Shown here piece after piece: positions 9,685 to 19,157 of a stretch of 64,000 nt of DNA. Both the position numbers and the translations under genes were made by a program. Numbering within the stretch: the stretch's first letter is position 1; each line of letters starts with the position of its first letter. Origin of the DNA: Pseudoxanthomonas sp. Root630 (GTDB lineage Bacteria; Pseudomonadota; Gammaproteobacteria; Xanthomonadales; Xanthomonadaceae); contig NZ_LMGY01000012.1 in assembly GCF_001427585.1 (NCBI RefSeq), positions 619,354 to 683,353 of the forward strand, read 5' to 3'. Under the pieces are notes generated by a model that ran no database searches, had not been told where the DNA came from, and was given only the letters and a program-made list of their open reading frames with translations.

Positions 9685-10823
9685 GCGGCGTACGCGACAC
9701 CTTGCAGCAGTTCCGGGCACGCCTGGGGCCGGGGCCGAAGAGCTTCCTGGCCTGGTGGGGCCTGGCCCTGGCCAGTTGCCTGCCCGCGCGTTGGCGCGTG
9801 CTGCTGGGCCTGACCCGCGAGCGCCTGTTCTTCCAGCGCGACGGCGACGAGATCGCCATGAGCTGGATGGAAGGGGCCACGCGCCGCGAACTGGCGCGCC
9901 TGCCTTCCACCGTGGCCCCGGATGAACTCGTTGCCGTACTGGGCAGCCGCCTGGCGGGGCTGCCGCGCTGGTGGCTGGCGCCGGCGGGCATGGTCCTGCG
10001 GCGGCGCCTGCCGCTGCCGGCGGCGGCCGCAGATCGCCTGCGCGACGTGGTCCGGTTCGAGCTAGACCGGCAGACGCCGTTCACCGCGCAGGAGGCCTGT
10101 TTCGATGCGCGCGTGGTCGGCGTGCGCGAGGACGGTCAGCTCGATGTCGAACTCGTCGTGGTGCCGAAGCCCGCGTTCGACGGTGCACTCGCGCAACTGG
10201 GCGCACTGGCGCCGGTCCTGGCCGGGGCCGATGTGGAAGATGCCCACGGTCTGCCGGCTGGCGTGAATCTGTTGCCCGAAACCGCCCGGGCGGCGACCCA
10301 GGCGCCGAATCGTGGCTTGCACCTGACGCTGGCCAGCGTGGCGGTGGTCGCCCTGGTGCTGGGCGCCTGGCTGGTGCTCGACAACCGCCGCGCCGCCGCC
10401 GACGCCTTCGCGGTGCAAGTGGAGAGCCGCGCGGACGAGGCCCGCCGCGTGGCGGCAGGGCGGCAGCAACTCGTCGATCTGGTCGCCGGCATCACCACGT
10501 TGAACAACACGAGCGCACGACGCCCCACCGCGCTCGAGGTCATGGCCGACGTGACCCAGCGGCTGCCCGACAACACCTATCTCGAAAAGGTCGCCATCGA
10601 AGGCGACCGGCTGACCCTGATCGGGTTCAGCCCCGAAGCTTCCGGGCTGGTCGCGCGCCTGCAGGGCTCGAAGCTCTGGCGCAACCCCGCATTGAGCGGC
10701 GCGCTGCAGCCTGATCCACGCACGCGCATGGACCGCTTCACCCTGACCGCGGAACTGCTGGGCAAGCAGGAGCCCGCCGCGGCCGGCGCCAACGGAGGGC
10801 CCAATGCCGCCGGCCATGACTGA
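9681..10823 (+). CDS. gspL: Type II secretion protein GspL
   Basis: 380 residues. Residues 1-205 form the cytoplasmic actin-like domain that binds the GspE ATPase, 213-233 a single membrane helix ([19 protein letters not shown]), and the remainder a PilN-like periplasmic ferredoxin-fold domain. The 3' end overlaps gspM by 20 bases. GspL couples ATP hydrolysis by GspE to the membrane platform, although gspE is not in this cluster. Confidence 0.9.
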   Translation: MSGVRDTLQQFRARLGPGPKSFLAWWGLALASCLPARWRVLLGLTRERLFFQRDGDEIAMSWMEGATRRELARLPSTVAPDELVAVLGSRLAGLPRWWLAPAGMVLRRRLPLPAAAADRLRDVVRFELDRQTPFTAQEACFDARVVGVREDGQLDVELVVVPKPAFDGALAQLGALAPVLAGADVEDAHGLPAGVNLLPETARAATQAPNRGLHLTLASVAVVALVLGAWLVLDNRRAAADAFAVQVESRADEARRVAAGRQQLVDLVAGITTLNNTSARRPTALEVMADVTQRLPDNTYLEKVAIEGDRLTLIGFSPEASGLVARLQGSKLWRNPALSGALQPDPRTRMDRFTLTAELLGKQEPAAAGANGGPNAAGHD

Positions 10824-11424
10824 CCGCGACCGCGCGCTGGCGCTGACGCTGCTGCTGGCGGCGTTGCTGCTGGGCTACTTCGTGCTCGTCCACCCGTGGT
10901 GGACGGTGCCGATGCAGGAGGTGAACACGCGCGTCGGCGAGCTGCGCGAGCGCGAACTGCGCATCCGTACCCAACTGGCGCAGGCCCCGCAGGTGCAGCG
11001 CGAACTTTCCGCTGCGCTGGCACAGCAGGCCCAGCGCCCCGGGTTCCTCCCGGAAGCGACGGTGGAGCTCGCGACCGCGGGCCTGGTGCAGCGGCTCGAA
11101 GGCATCGTGAAGCAGGCCAGCCCCGGCAACCGCAGCTGCGCCATCGCCAACCAGTCGCCGCTGGCGCTGCCGGGGCGCGAGGTCTATCCGCGCGTGGTCG
11201 TGCAGGTACGCCTGCGTTGCGGTGCGCCGGAGCTCGCCTCGGTGCTGCACCAGATCGAATCCGGCAGCCCGCGCCTGTTCGTCGAGAACCTCAACATCCT
11301 GGCCCAGCGCTATGCCTTCCAGGCCAGCGAGAGCGGTTCGGGCGGGCTCGACGTGAACTTCGATCTGTACGGCTACCTCAAGCCCGCGCCCGCCATGCCG
11401 CAGGAGGCGCCCGATGCGCCCTGA
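10804..11424 (+). CDS. gspM: Type II secretion protein GspM
   Basis: 206 residues from ATG 10804; a second ATG at 10816 ([20 protein letters not shown]) is equally possible and would shorten the overlap with gspL. A short cytoplasmic tail is followed by one membrane helix and a coiled region (ELRERELRIRTQLAQ), then a small periplasmic domain of the GspM/PilO type. It pairs with GspL in the inner-membrane platform. Confidence 0.9.
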   Translation: MPPAMTDRDRALALTLLLAALLLGYFVLVHPWWTVPMQEVNTRVGELRERELRIRTQLAQAPQVQRELSAALAQQAQRPGFLPEATVELATAGLVQRLEGIVKQASPGNRSCAIANQSPLALPGREVYPRVVVQVRLRCGAPELASVLHQIESGSPRLFVENLNILAQRYAFQASESGSGGLDVNFDLYGYLKPAPAMPQEAPDAP

Positions 11425-12235
11425 AGCCTGGACCGCACGCACGTGGATCCTGGCGACGGTGGCCGGCTGGTCGGTGGTGGTCCTGTTGTTGGCCGTGTTC
11501 GGCCTGGGCGGGCGCATCACCCCGTTGCCGGCCGATCCTTCCCTGGTCCAGGCGCTGCCGAAGCTGCCGCCGGCCCCACCCGAACGGCTGGGCGGCCTGC
11601 CTCAATACGCGGAAGTCGGCGATCGCCCGCTGTTCTCCGAGGACCGTCGACCCAAGCCGTTCTTCCTGTCCGGCGAGGAAGCCGCCGCACCCGCTTTCGA
11701 TCTGGTCCTGAGCAGCGTGCTGATCACTCCGGCGCTCGAGATGGCGATCGTCCAGCCGGCCCAGGGGGGCGAGGGCCGTCGCGTGCGGGTCGGTGAGTCG
11801 CCCGAAGGCTTCCCCGGCTGGCGGTTGACCGAACTGTCCCCGCGCCGTGCCGTGTTCGATGGGCCTGAAGGGCGCCGTGAGCTGGAGTTGCGTGTATTCG
11901 ACGGCGCCGGTGGCCAGCCGCCGACCGCCGTTGCGGTTCCGCCCGCCTCCGGCCCCATGCCTGCCTCCCCGAACACACCTCCCTCGGCCCGTCCGACAGG
12001 TGGCAACGCAGGTCCGGTCGCGATGCCGACCGTCCCGTCGCCGTCGACCCCGACGGCATCGGGCACGACGCCTCCCGCCGTCGCGCCGTCGCCACCGCCG
12101 CCGAGCGCACCGGCAACGACGACCGAGCAGCAGATGGATGCGATCCGCCAGCGCATCGAACAGCGCCGCGCACAACTGCGCCAGCAGCAGGCCAACCCCA
12201 ATCCGCCGCCGGCAACGCCCGGCCAGACACAGTAG
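11414..12235 (+). CDS. gspN: Type II secretion protein GspN/XpsN (GspC-like role)
   Basis: 273 residues overlapping gspM by 11 bases. One membrane helix (about 11-32), a periplasmic HR-like domain (FDLVLSSVLITPALEMAIVQ, about 95-165), a Pro/Ala/Thr-rich linker (about 165-235) and a charged helical tail rich in Gln and Arg. The Xanthomonas XpsN protein has this layout, stands between xpsM and xpsD, and takes the place of GspC, contacting the XpsL-M platform and the secretin. Assignment rests on layout and gene order rather than a strong motif. Confidence 0.82.
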   Translation: MRPEAWTARTWILATVAGWSVVVLLLAVFGLGGRITPLPADPSLVQALPKLPPAPPERLGGLPQYAEVGDRPLFSEDRRPKPFFLSGEEAAAPAFDLVLSSVLITPALEMAIVQPAQGGEGRRVRVGESPEGFPGWRLTELSPRRAVFDGPEGRRELELRVFDGAGGQPPTAVAVPPASGPMPASPNTPPSARPTGGNAGPVAMPTVPSPSTPTASGTTPPAVAPSPPPPSAPATTTEQQMDAIRQRIEQRRAQLRQQQANPNPPPATPGQTQ

Positions 12236-12244
12236 AGTGCCGGC

Positions 12245-14446
12245 ATGACGTCACGCGTGATCCTGTTTTCCCTCTGCCTGGGCCTGTTGGCCGGTTGCGC
12301 GAGCGCCCCGGTGCCCGACGTGCGCCGTACCTCGCCCGCCACGGCGGGCGAGGTCGCCCCCGGCACCGCCCAGACCGCGCCGCTGCAGGAGGCCGAAGCG
12401 CCTTCGACCGGTCCGCAAGCGCAGATCCGCCGCGGCAACGGGCAGATGATCAATCGCAGCGCGGCCAGCGCACCCGCGCCCTCGTTGGGTGGGGCGAGCA
12501 GCGGCTCGGCCACCTTCAATTTCGAAGGCGAATCCGTGCATGCCGTGGTGAAGGCCATCCTCGGCGACATGCTGGGCCAGAACTACGTGATCGCGCCGGG
12601 CGTGCAGGGCACGGTGACGCTGGGGACGCCCAAGCCGGTGTCGCCGGCCGAGGCGCTGAACCTGCTGGAGATGGTGCTCGGCTGGAACAACGCGCGCCTG
12701 GTCTACACCGGCGGCCGCTACAACATCATCCCGGCCGACCAGGCGTTGTCCGGCAGCGTGGCGCCACGCACGGGTCCGGCGTCCAGCGCACGCGGTTACG
12801 AGGTGCGCGTGGTGCCGTTGCGCTTCATCTCGGCCAGCGAAATGAAGAAGGTGCTGGAGCCGTATGCGCGGCCCAATGCCATCGTCAACGTCGATGGCAC
12901 GCGCAACGTCATCACCCTGGCCGGCACGCGCAGCGAACTCGAGAACTACCTGCGCACCGTCGAGATCTTCGACGTGGACTGGCTGTCCGGCATGTCGGTG
13001 GGCGTGTTCCCGCTGCAGTCCGGCCGTGCGACCCGCGTAGTCGCCGACCTGGAGAAGGTATTCGGCAACGACAGCAAGACGCCCAGCGCCGGCATGTTCC
13101 GCTTCATGCCGCTGGAAGGCGCGAACGCGGTGCTGGTGATCACGCCGCAGCCGGCCTACCTCGACCAGATCCAGCAGTGGCTGGAGCGCATCGACGGCGC
13201 GGGCGAGGGTAGCCGCCTGTATTCCTACGAACTGAAGTACATCAAGGCGCGCGAACTCGCGCAGCGCCTGGCCGAGGTCTTCGGCGCCTCCGGCAGTGGT
13301 GCGTCCAGCGATGGCCGTTCGACCGGCGGGACCGGCAACGTCTCGCTGATGCCGGGTACCGATGCGGTGCAGATCAACGACGGCGGCATGAACGGCAACA
13401 ACAGTTCCGTCGATTTCGGCGGTAGCGGTTCCAGCTCCAGCAGTGGCCTGGGTGGCGGCTCGCTGTCGCTCAACCAGCGCGACAACGGCAACGGTGCGGT
13501 GACGCTGGAAGTCGATGGCGCGCGCGTGGGCGTGGCGGCGGTGGAAGAGACCAACACGTTGCTCGTGCGTTCCAGCGCCAGCGCCTGGCAGTCGATCCGC
13601 GAAGTGGTCGACAAGCTCGACGTGATGCCGCTGCAGGTCCACATCGAGGCGCAGATCGCCGAGGTGTCGCTGACGGGCGACCTGAGCTACGGCGTGAACT
13701 GGTATCTCGAACGCGCGATGACGGACAACGGACTGGGTCCCTTCGCCGACCCGAGTGCCGGTGGCCCGAGCCGCTGGAGCACGCTCGCCGGCAGCATCGG
13801 GGGCGTGAGCGGTGCCGGCGCGGTCTGGACGCTGGTGAAGAACGATGCCGCCGCCGTCATCACGGCGCTGGATGAAGTCTCCGACGTGCGCCTGCTGCAG
13901 ACGCCGTCCATCTTCGTGCGCAACAACGCCGAAGCCACGCTCAACGTGGGTAGCCGCATTCCGATTTCCTCGGTCACCGTCAATCCAGGACTGGGCACCG
14001 ACAACAGCTACAGCCAGGTGCAGTACCTGGATACCGGCGTGATCCTCAAGGTGCGCCCGCGCGTCACCAAGGACGGCATGGTGTTCCTCGACATCGTGCA
14101 GGAAGTGAGTTCACCGGGCAGCGAGCCCGACGCCAATGGCAACGTGCGCATCAACACGCGCCGCTTCAAGACGGAAGGAGCCGTGCAGGCCGGCAACACG
14201 GTGATGCTGGCGGGCCTGATCAGCGACACCGCGACCCAGGGTTCCTCCGGCATCCCGGGCCTGAGCCGGCTGCCGATCATCGGCGGGCTGTTCGGCAAGA
14301 AGACCACCGGCACCGAGCGCAGCGAAGTCATCGTGCTGCTGACGCCGACCATCGTCAGCAACCCGCAGGAAGCCAACGACCTGACCGATGAGTACGGCAA
14401 GCGCTTCCGCGCGCTGGAACCGCTGAATACCCCGCGCTCCAAGTGA
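12245..14446 (+). CDS. gspD: Type II secretion outer-membrane secretin GspD (lipoprotein)
   Basis: 733 residues. Signal peptide with lipobox LAG-C18, so it is predicted to be lipidated. N0 domain from about residue 90 (FNFEGESVHAVVKAILGDML), N1-N3 repeats to about 450 with a Gly/Ser-rich insertion (about 350-420) in N3, and the secretin pore domain from about 465, with QTPSIFVRNNAEA, VQYLDTGVILKVRPRV and GIPGLSRLPIIGGLFG. The insertion is typical of secretin N3 loops in this family. Its stop overlaps the next gene (GTGA), extending the operon. Confidence 0.96.
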   Translation: MTSRVILFSLCLGLLAGCASAPVPDVRRTSPATAGEVAPGTAQTAPLQEAEAPSTGPQAQIRRGNGQMINRSAASAPAPSLGGASSGSATFNFEGESVHAVVKAILGDMLGQNYVIAPGVQGTVTLGTPKPVSPAEALNLLEMVLGWNNARLVYTGGRYNIIPADQALSGSVAPRTGPASSARGYEVRVVPLRFISASEMKKVLEPYARPNAIVNVDGTRNVITLAGTRSELENYLRTVEIFDVDWLSGMSVGVFPLQSGRATRVVADLEKVFGNDSKTPSAGMFRFMPLEGANAVLVITPQPAYLDQIQQWLERIDGAGEGSRLYSYELKYIKARELAQRLAEVFGASGSGASSDGRSTGGTGNVSLMPGTDAVQINDGGMNGNNSSVDFGGSGSSSSSGLGGGSLSLNQRDNGNGAVTLEVDGARVGVAAVEETNTLLVRSSASAWQSIREVVDKLDVMPLQVHIEAQIAEVSLTGDLSYGVNWYLERAMTDNGLGPFADPSAGGPSRWSTLAGSIGGVSGAGAVWTLVKNDAAAVITALDEVSDVRLLQTPSIFVRNNAEATLNVGSRIPISSVTVNPGLGTDNSYSQVQYLDTGVILKVRPRVTKDGMVFLDIVQEVSSPGSEPDANGNVRINTRRFKTEGAVQAGNTVMLAGLISDTATQGSSGIPGLSRLPIIGGLFGKKTTGTERSEVIVLLTPTIVSNPQEANDLTDEYGKRFRALEPLNTPRSK

Positions 14447-15291
14447 CGCCGTCGGCCGCATCGTCCCTGCCCATCGTCCTGCTGCCCATCGGCACCGACG
14501 ATGACGCGCTCGATGCGTGCCTCGGCGCGCTGGACGCCGGCACGCCGGAAGGCGCACGCGTCTGGCTTGCCGACGATGCGCAGGCCGGCCCGCGCGGCCT
14601 GGCCATCATCGAGCGCTGGTTGACGCGCACGCGCCTGCAGGCGGATTACACCCGCCGCCCGCGCATGCTTGGCGAGGTGGCGCACATGGACCAGATGCTG
14701 GCGGCCTGCGGCGATGCGGATGTCGTCGTGCTGTCGCCCGACGCGCAGCCGCTACCGGGGTGGTTGCAGCAATTGGCCGCGTGCCTGGCGCGCGATGCCG
14801 CGATCGCCACGGCCACGCCCTGGTGCAACGCCGGCGAAACCACCGCCTGGCCGCGCCTGGGAGAGGTGGGTCCGCTGCCGGACGACGTCGAACGTACCGC
14901 GCACGCCTGTGCGGCGATGCCGCCGCTGCATCCGGAACTTCCCGCAGCGGTCGCCCACGCCGTCGCCTTGCGCGGCAGCGCACGGAAGCGGGTCGGTGGA
15001 TTGGACGCCGCGAGCTACGCTTCGTGGTATGCGGCGCTGGTCGATCTGTCGTTGCGCTTGTCGGGACTGGGCTGGCGCAATGTGCTGTGCGAGACCGCGT
15101 TCGTCGCGCGCGGCGGCGAAGGCGGGCCGGCCGATGGCGACATGGATGCGTTGAACGCGCGCTGGCCGGCCTTCACCCCGCGGCTCGCGAGCTTCCTGAT
15201 GGCCGATCCGCTGCGCGAGCCCCGCGAGCGCCTGGCCGCCCTATATGCGGACGTCGGATCGCCGGAGCGCCAGCGTGACCTCTTCGGCTGA
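14443..15291 (+). CDS. Glycosyltransferase-like protein linked to T2SS operon
   Basis: 282 residues from a GTG at 14443 that overlaps the gspD stop. The N-terminal half resembles a GT-A fold (VLLPIGTDDDALDACLGALD, then ADVVVLSPDAQPLPGWLQQL), but a clear DxD motif is not obvious and the C-terminal half is not recognised. A homologous gene often lies between xpsD and a family 2 glycosyltransferase in xanthomonads. Substrate and partner unknown; function inferred from fold-like pattern and from the next gene. Confidence 0.6.
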   Translation: MTPSAASSLPIVLLPIGTDDDALDACLGALDAGTPEGARVWLADDAQAGPRGLAIIERWLTRTRLQADYTRRPRMLGEVAHMDQMLAACGDADVVVLSPDAQPLPGWLQQLAACLARDAAIATATPWCNAGETTAWPRLGEVGPLPDDVERTAHACAAMPPLHPELPAAVAHAVALRGSARKRVGGLDAASYASWYAALVDLSLRLSGLGWRNVLCETAFVARGGEGGPADGDMDALNARWPAFTPRLASFLMADPLREPRERLAALYADVGSPERQRDLFG

Positions 15292-16132
15292 GCAGGGCGG
15301 CATCGCCGTCGTGGTCGTGACCCACGCCAGCGCGAGCACCATCGACGACTGCCTGATGCGCCTGCGCGTTGCGCATGGCGTGGACGAGATCCGCATCGTC
15401 GACAACGCCTCCGCCGACGGCACCATGGACATCGTGCAGCGGCACGCGCTGCAGGACGCGCGCCTGCGTTTCATCGCCAATCCCGACAATCCGGGGTTCG
15501 CCGTGGGCTGCAACCAGGGCGCGCGCGACACCCACTCGCCGTGGATCGCGTTCGTGAACCCGGACCTGATGGTGGAGGGCGACACGCTGTCGCGCCTGCG
15601 CGCGCACGCGGCAGGCAGCGCGGGCGAAGCATTGCTCGGCGCGGACCTGGTCGACGAGGAGGGCGTGCGCGATGCGGCGGCGCGGCGGCGCGATCCCGTG
15701 TTCGCCGCGATGCTGACATCCCCGGGCGCAGCGTCCCGGCTGGGCGTACCGGTCGATGAGGGCAGCGTCCTGCAGCCGGTGGATATCGTGTCTGGCGCGC
15801 TGATGCTGTTGCCGCGCACGTTGTTCGACCGGGTGGGGGGCTTCGACGAAACGTACCGCCTGCACGCCGAGGACATGGACCTGTGCCGCCGCGCGCGCGA
15901 AGCGGGTGCGTTGCTCGCCGTCGCCAACGACGTACGCGTGCTGCACATCCGCGGCGTGTCCAGCCGCTCGCGGCCGCTGTTCGTGGAGTGGCACAAGCAC
16001 CGGGGCTTGTGGCGCTACTTCCGCAAGTTCGAAGCGACGCAGCGCGGCGTGTTCACGCAGCTGGGCGTGTTCGGTGCGATCTGGTCGCATTTCGGCGCGG
16101 TGTTCGCGCGCATCCTGCTGCGGCGCCGCTAG
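15275..16132 (+). CDS. Family 2 glycosyltransferase (rhamnosyltransferase-like)
   Basis: 285 residues from a GTG at 15275, with GGAG nine bases upstream; the frame also contains an ATG at 15245 that would overlap the preceding gene more. GT2 features: VVVVTHASASTIDDCLMRL, RIVDNASADGT, NPGFAVGCNQGA, FVNPDL (the DxD-equivalent) and GGFDETYRLHAEDMDLCRRAREAG. This is the WbbL/rhamnosyltransferase subgroup that adds deoxysugars to surface polysaccharides. Its place at the end of the secretion operon suggests co-transcription rather than a proven link to secretion. It ends in a CTAG shared with the convergent ACT-domain gene. Confidence 0.85.
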   Translation: MTSSAEQGGIAVVVVTHASASTIDDCLMRLRVAHGVDEIRIVDNASADGTMDIVQRHALQDARLRFIANPDNPGFAVGCNQGARDTHSPWIAFVNPDLMVEGDTLSRLRAHAAGSAGEALLGADLVDEEGVRDAAARRRDPVFAAMLTSPGAASRLGVPVDEGSVLQPVDIVSGALMLLPRTLFDRVGGFDETYRLHAEDMDLCRRAREAGALLAVANDVRVLHIRGVSSRSRPLFVEWHKHRGLWRYFRKFEATQRGVFTQLGVFGAIWSHFGAVFARILLRRR

Positions 16133-16533
16133 ACCTGTACGAATCCGTCTTCGATGCGATGGCCGACGCTGCGCAGGGCCGACATCGCATCGTCCAGTTG
16201 ATGCGCCTGCACCAGCACGTAGTCGGTGTCGTAGGTCGACAGCGCGAAGATGCCCACGCCGGCGGCGGCCAGCGGATCCAGCACCGCCTTGAGGATGCCG
16301 GTCAGCGCGAAGTCAAACGGCCCCTGCAGCTTGAACATGCGCCAGCCGCGCTGGCAGCGCACGTCGTCGGGGACGAGCTGCTCTTCGCAGACGAGCGACA
16401 ACTCGTCGTCGGTCCAGCCGGCGTGTCGCATGCCGGCCGTGGGCCACCAGCCGGGCAGGGCGGCATCGGCCGGCAACTGCGCGACGGCGTAGCGCGCCGG
16501 CAACAACGCGAGCGTCAGCGAGGGGGACGTCAT
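16129..16533 (-). CDS. ACT domain-containing protein
   Basis: 134 residues from ATG 16533, which overlaps the stop of the transporter gene upstream (ATGA). The pattern LALLPARYAVAQLPADA...WWPTAGM...DELSLVCEEQLVP, then GWRMFKLQGPFDFALTGILKAVLDPLAAAGVGIFALSTYDTDYVLV, is that of the CASTOR/YkuV-like tandem ACT proteins that bind amino acids. Coupling to a transporter gene suggests it senses or modulates the transported solute; this is inference. Confidence 0.8.
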   Translation of the reverse strand: MTSPSLTLALLPARYAVAQLPADAALPGWWPTAGMRHAGWTDDELSLVCEEQLVPDDVRCQRGWRMFKLQGPFDFALTGILKAVLDPLAAAGVGIFALSTYDTDYVLVQAHQLDDAMSALRSVGHRIEDGFVQV

Positions 16534-18389
16534 CCGGCGCGACCGTTCCACCAGAACAGCGCATTGACCGCGAGCACCACCACCACGGTGTAGATCAGCG
16601 ACAGTGGACCGCCCACGCGCCACAGCTGGCGCGAGGTGTAGTTGGCCGGGCCCACGACCATCGAGATCACCGGGTTCGACGCCGTCATCAGGTTGTTGGA
16701 GGCCGACAGCGCCACGATCAGCGCGAACGCGGTGGGATTGCCGCCCGCGGCCAGCGCCAGGTTGATCGCCATCGGCACCATCACGATGGTCGCGCCCACA
16801 TGGCTGATGACCAGCGAGAACGCGGTCGTCAGCAACGCGATGGCGATCTCCAGCACCCAGACCGGGATGCCGTCCGGCAGGCGCTCGACGGTATGGCCGG
16901 CCACCCAGGCCGCCGCACCGCTGCTGTCCATCGCCCAGCCCAGCGGGATCAGCCCCGCCATCAGGAACACGGTCTTCCAGTTGATCGCGCTGTAGGCCTC
17001 GTCCATGCGCAGCACGCCGGTCAGCAGCATGCCGGCCACGCCGGTCATCAGCGTCAGCGCGACCGGCAGCTTGGAGGTCAGCGCGATGATGATGGTGATC
17101 GCGAAGATGGTCATCGCGATCTTGAACTTGTGCGGGCGTTGCTCGCCCTTCGGGTAGTCGGTGACGACGACGAAGTCGCGGCTCTCCGCAGCCAGGCCCA
17201 GGTCCTGCCAGATGCTGTGGAAGACCAGCATGTCGCCGGCGCGGAGCTTTTCCTCGCGCACGTTCTCGCGGATGACCTTCTTGTCGCGGTTGATCGCCAG
17301 CAGGCTGATGCCGTTCTGCTTGCGCAGGCGCAGCTCGCGCGCGGTCTTGCCGATGAAGCGCGAGGTCGGCGGCACCACCGCTTCGGAGATGCCGGCGCGG
17401 CTGGGATTGAAGAGGTCGCCGAAGTGGCGCAGGCGCGAAGACAGGCGCAGGAAATGGTTCTGCGCGAAGTCGCCGATCTCCTGTCGCTTGCCCATCACGC
17501 CCAGCACGCTGCCGACCCAGATGCGCATGTCGGCAGGCGGTGCCAGCCGGGTGTCGTTGCCGGTCTGCAACGCCAGCATCAGCGGGGCGTCGTGCAGCGC
17601 TTCGGCTTCGCCCAGCGACATGCCGACCAGCGGACTCTCTGCGGTGACCACCAGTTCGAACACATCGCCTTCGATGCCGTAGGTGTTGGCGAAGTAGCTC
17701 TCCGTGCGCGCCGGCGTCACGTTGGTCTCGGTCTCGTCGCGGAGCTTCTTGTCGCCGTAGTAGCGGAAGTACAGCAGCGAGGCGATCACCAGCACCAGGC
17801 CGATCGGCCATGGCGCGAACATCCGCAGCGGCTCCAGCGTGGCCATGCCGGAGGGCAGGTTGTTGTTGGCCGAGACCAGCAGGTCGTTGAGCAGGATCAG
17901 CGGCGAGTTGCCGACCATCGTGAAGGCGCCACCCATGACGATGGCGGCCGCGATCGGCAGCAGCAGCCGCTGCAGCGACAGGCCGGTGCGCGCCGACAGG
18001 CGCGAGGCCACCGGCATGAACAGCGCCATGACCGACGGGTTCTGCATGAAGGACGAATTGAGGCTGGCGATGGCCGTGGTCATCAGCAGCAGGCGCTGCT
18101 CGATGCCGTGGCCGCGCCGCAACAGCCACGATGCCAGGCGGTTCAGCGCGCCGGTGCGATCCAGGCCGGCGCCGAGGATCATCGTGGCGATGATGCTCAT
18201 CACCGCGTTGCCGGAGAAGCCGCCGAAGATTTCCTCCGGTGCGATCAGGCCGGTGATGCCCAGCACCACCAGCACCACCAGCGCGACCAGGTCCGCGCGG
18301 ATGCGTTCGAACAGGAACATCGCCATCGTGAAGCCGACCAGCCCGAGGACGAGCTTCATGTCGTTGGTCAGCGTCAGCGCGTTTTCCAT
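16530..18389 (-). CDS. SLC13/DASS family transporter with tandem TrkA-C (RCK) domains
   Basis: 619 residues. About 11-12 membrane segments in two halves (residues 10-205 and 415-615) flank a cytosolic insert with two RCK_C/TrkA-C domains (about 225-400; FELVVTAESPLVGMSLGEAEAL and SRFIGKTARELRLRKQNGISLLAINRDKKVIRENV). The signatures NSPLILLND and SNNLMTASNPV lie at the two re-entrant loops. Members carry dicarboxylates, sulfate or other anions; the substrate cannot be read from sequence. RCK domains suggest gating by a cytosolic ligand. Confidence 0.88.
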   Translation of the reverse strand: MENALTLTNDMKLVLGLVGFTMAMFLFERIRADLVALVVLVVLGITGLIAPEEIFGGFSGNAVMSIIATMILGAGLDRTGALNRLASWLLRRGHGIEQRLLLMTTAIASLNSSFMQNPSVMALFMPVASRLSARTGLSLQRLLLPIAAAIVMGGAFTMVGNSPLILLNDLLVSANNNLPSGMATLEPLRMFAPWPIGLVLVIASLLYFRYYGDKKLRDETETNVTPARTESYFANTYGIEGDVFELVVTAESPLVGMSLGEAEALHDAPLMLALQTGNDTRLAPPADMRIWVGSVLGVMGKRQEIGDFAQNHFLRLSSRLRHFGDLFNPSRAGISEAVVPPTSRFIGKTARELRLRKQNGISLLAINRDKKVIRENVREEKLRAGDMLVFHSIWQDLGLAAESRDFVVVTDYPKGEQRPHKFKIAMTIFAITIIIALTSKLPVALTLMTGVAGMLLTGVLRMDEAYSAINWKTVFLMAGLIPLGWAMDSSGAAAWVAGHTVERLPDGIPVWVLEIAIALLTTAFSLVISHVGATIVMVPMAINLALAAGGNPTAFALIVALSASNNLMTASNPVISMVVGPANYTSRQLWRVGGPLSLIYTVVVVLAVNALFWWNGRAG

Positions 18390-18422
18390 GTCGCGGTCGG
18401 TTTCCTGGTGCGTGCTGCGGAA

Positions 18423-19157
18423 TTACCCGCGGTCGTACAGAAGATCCCACACCCCGTGGCCCAGCTTCTGGCCGCGGGTCTCGAAATGGGTCTGCGGGCG
18501 CCACGCCGGGCGCGGCACGCTGCCGCGCGGACCGGCGCGGTTGGTCAGCCCCGGCGTCGCATCCAGCACGTCCCACATGTGTTCGGCATAGGCCTCCCAG
18601 TCGGTGGCGCAGTGCAGGCGGCCACCGGGGCGCAGCTTGCGCGCGATGAGCGCGGCGAACTCGGGCTGCACCAGGCGGCGCTTGTTGTGGCGTTTCTTGT
18701 GCCACGGGTCGGGGAAGTAGATGCGCACTTCATCCAGCGAGCCGTCGGCCACTTCATGCTGCAGCACTTCCACCGCATCGTGGTGGTAGACGCGCACGTG
18801 GTCGCTGCCGTCTTCGGCCAGCGCGTTCAGCAGGCGGCCGACACCGGGAGCGTGCACCTCAAGGCCGAGGTAGTCGCGGTCCTTGTCGTGCGCGGCGGCG
18901 AAGCGCAGGGCCTCGCCGTTGCCGAAGCCGATTTCCAGCACCCGGGGTGCCGTGCGCCCGAACACCACGTCGTAGTTCCGCGGCGCACCGGTGTAGTCCA
19001 GCCCGAACCGCGGCCACTGCGTATCGAAAGCGCGCTGCTGGGCATCGGTGAAGCGCCCCTGCCGCAGCACGAAGCTGCGGATTTCGCGCCGGCCTTCGCT
19101 GATCGTGAATGGCTTGGGCGGTGTCTTGGCGCCCGGGCTGGAAAACGGATCCGTCAT
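18423..19157 (-). CDS. trmB: tRNA (guanine-N7-)-methyltransferase TrmB
   Basis: 244 residues. Methylates G46 in the variable loop of tRNA with SAM. Rossmann motif [12 protein letters not shown], the family block [20 protein letters not shown] and the C-terminal [12 protein letters not shown] are all present. The ATG overlaps the thiG stop by one base (TGATG), so it is translated from the thiamine operon message. Confidence 0.96.
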   Translation of the reverse strand: MTDPFSSPGAKTPPKPFTISEGRREIRSFVLRQGRFTDAQQRAFDTQWPRFGLDYTGAPRNYDVVFGRTAPRVLEIGFGNGEALRFAAAHDKDRDYLGLEVHAPGVGRLLNALAEDGSDHVRVYHHDAVEVLQHEVADGSLDEVRIYFPDPWHKKRHNKRRLVQPEFAALIARKLRPGGRLHCATDWEAYAEHMWDVLDATPGLTNRAGPRGSVPRPAWRPQTHFETRGQKLGHGVWDLLYDRG

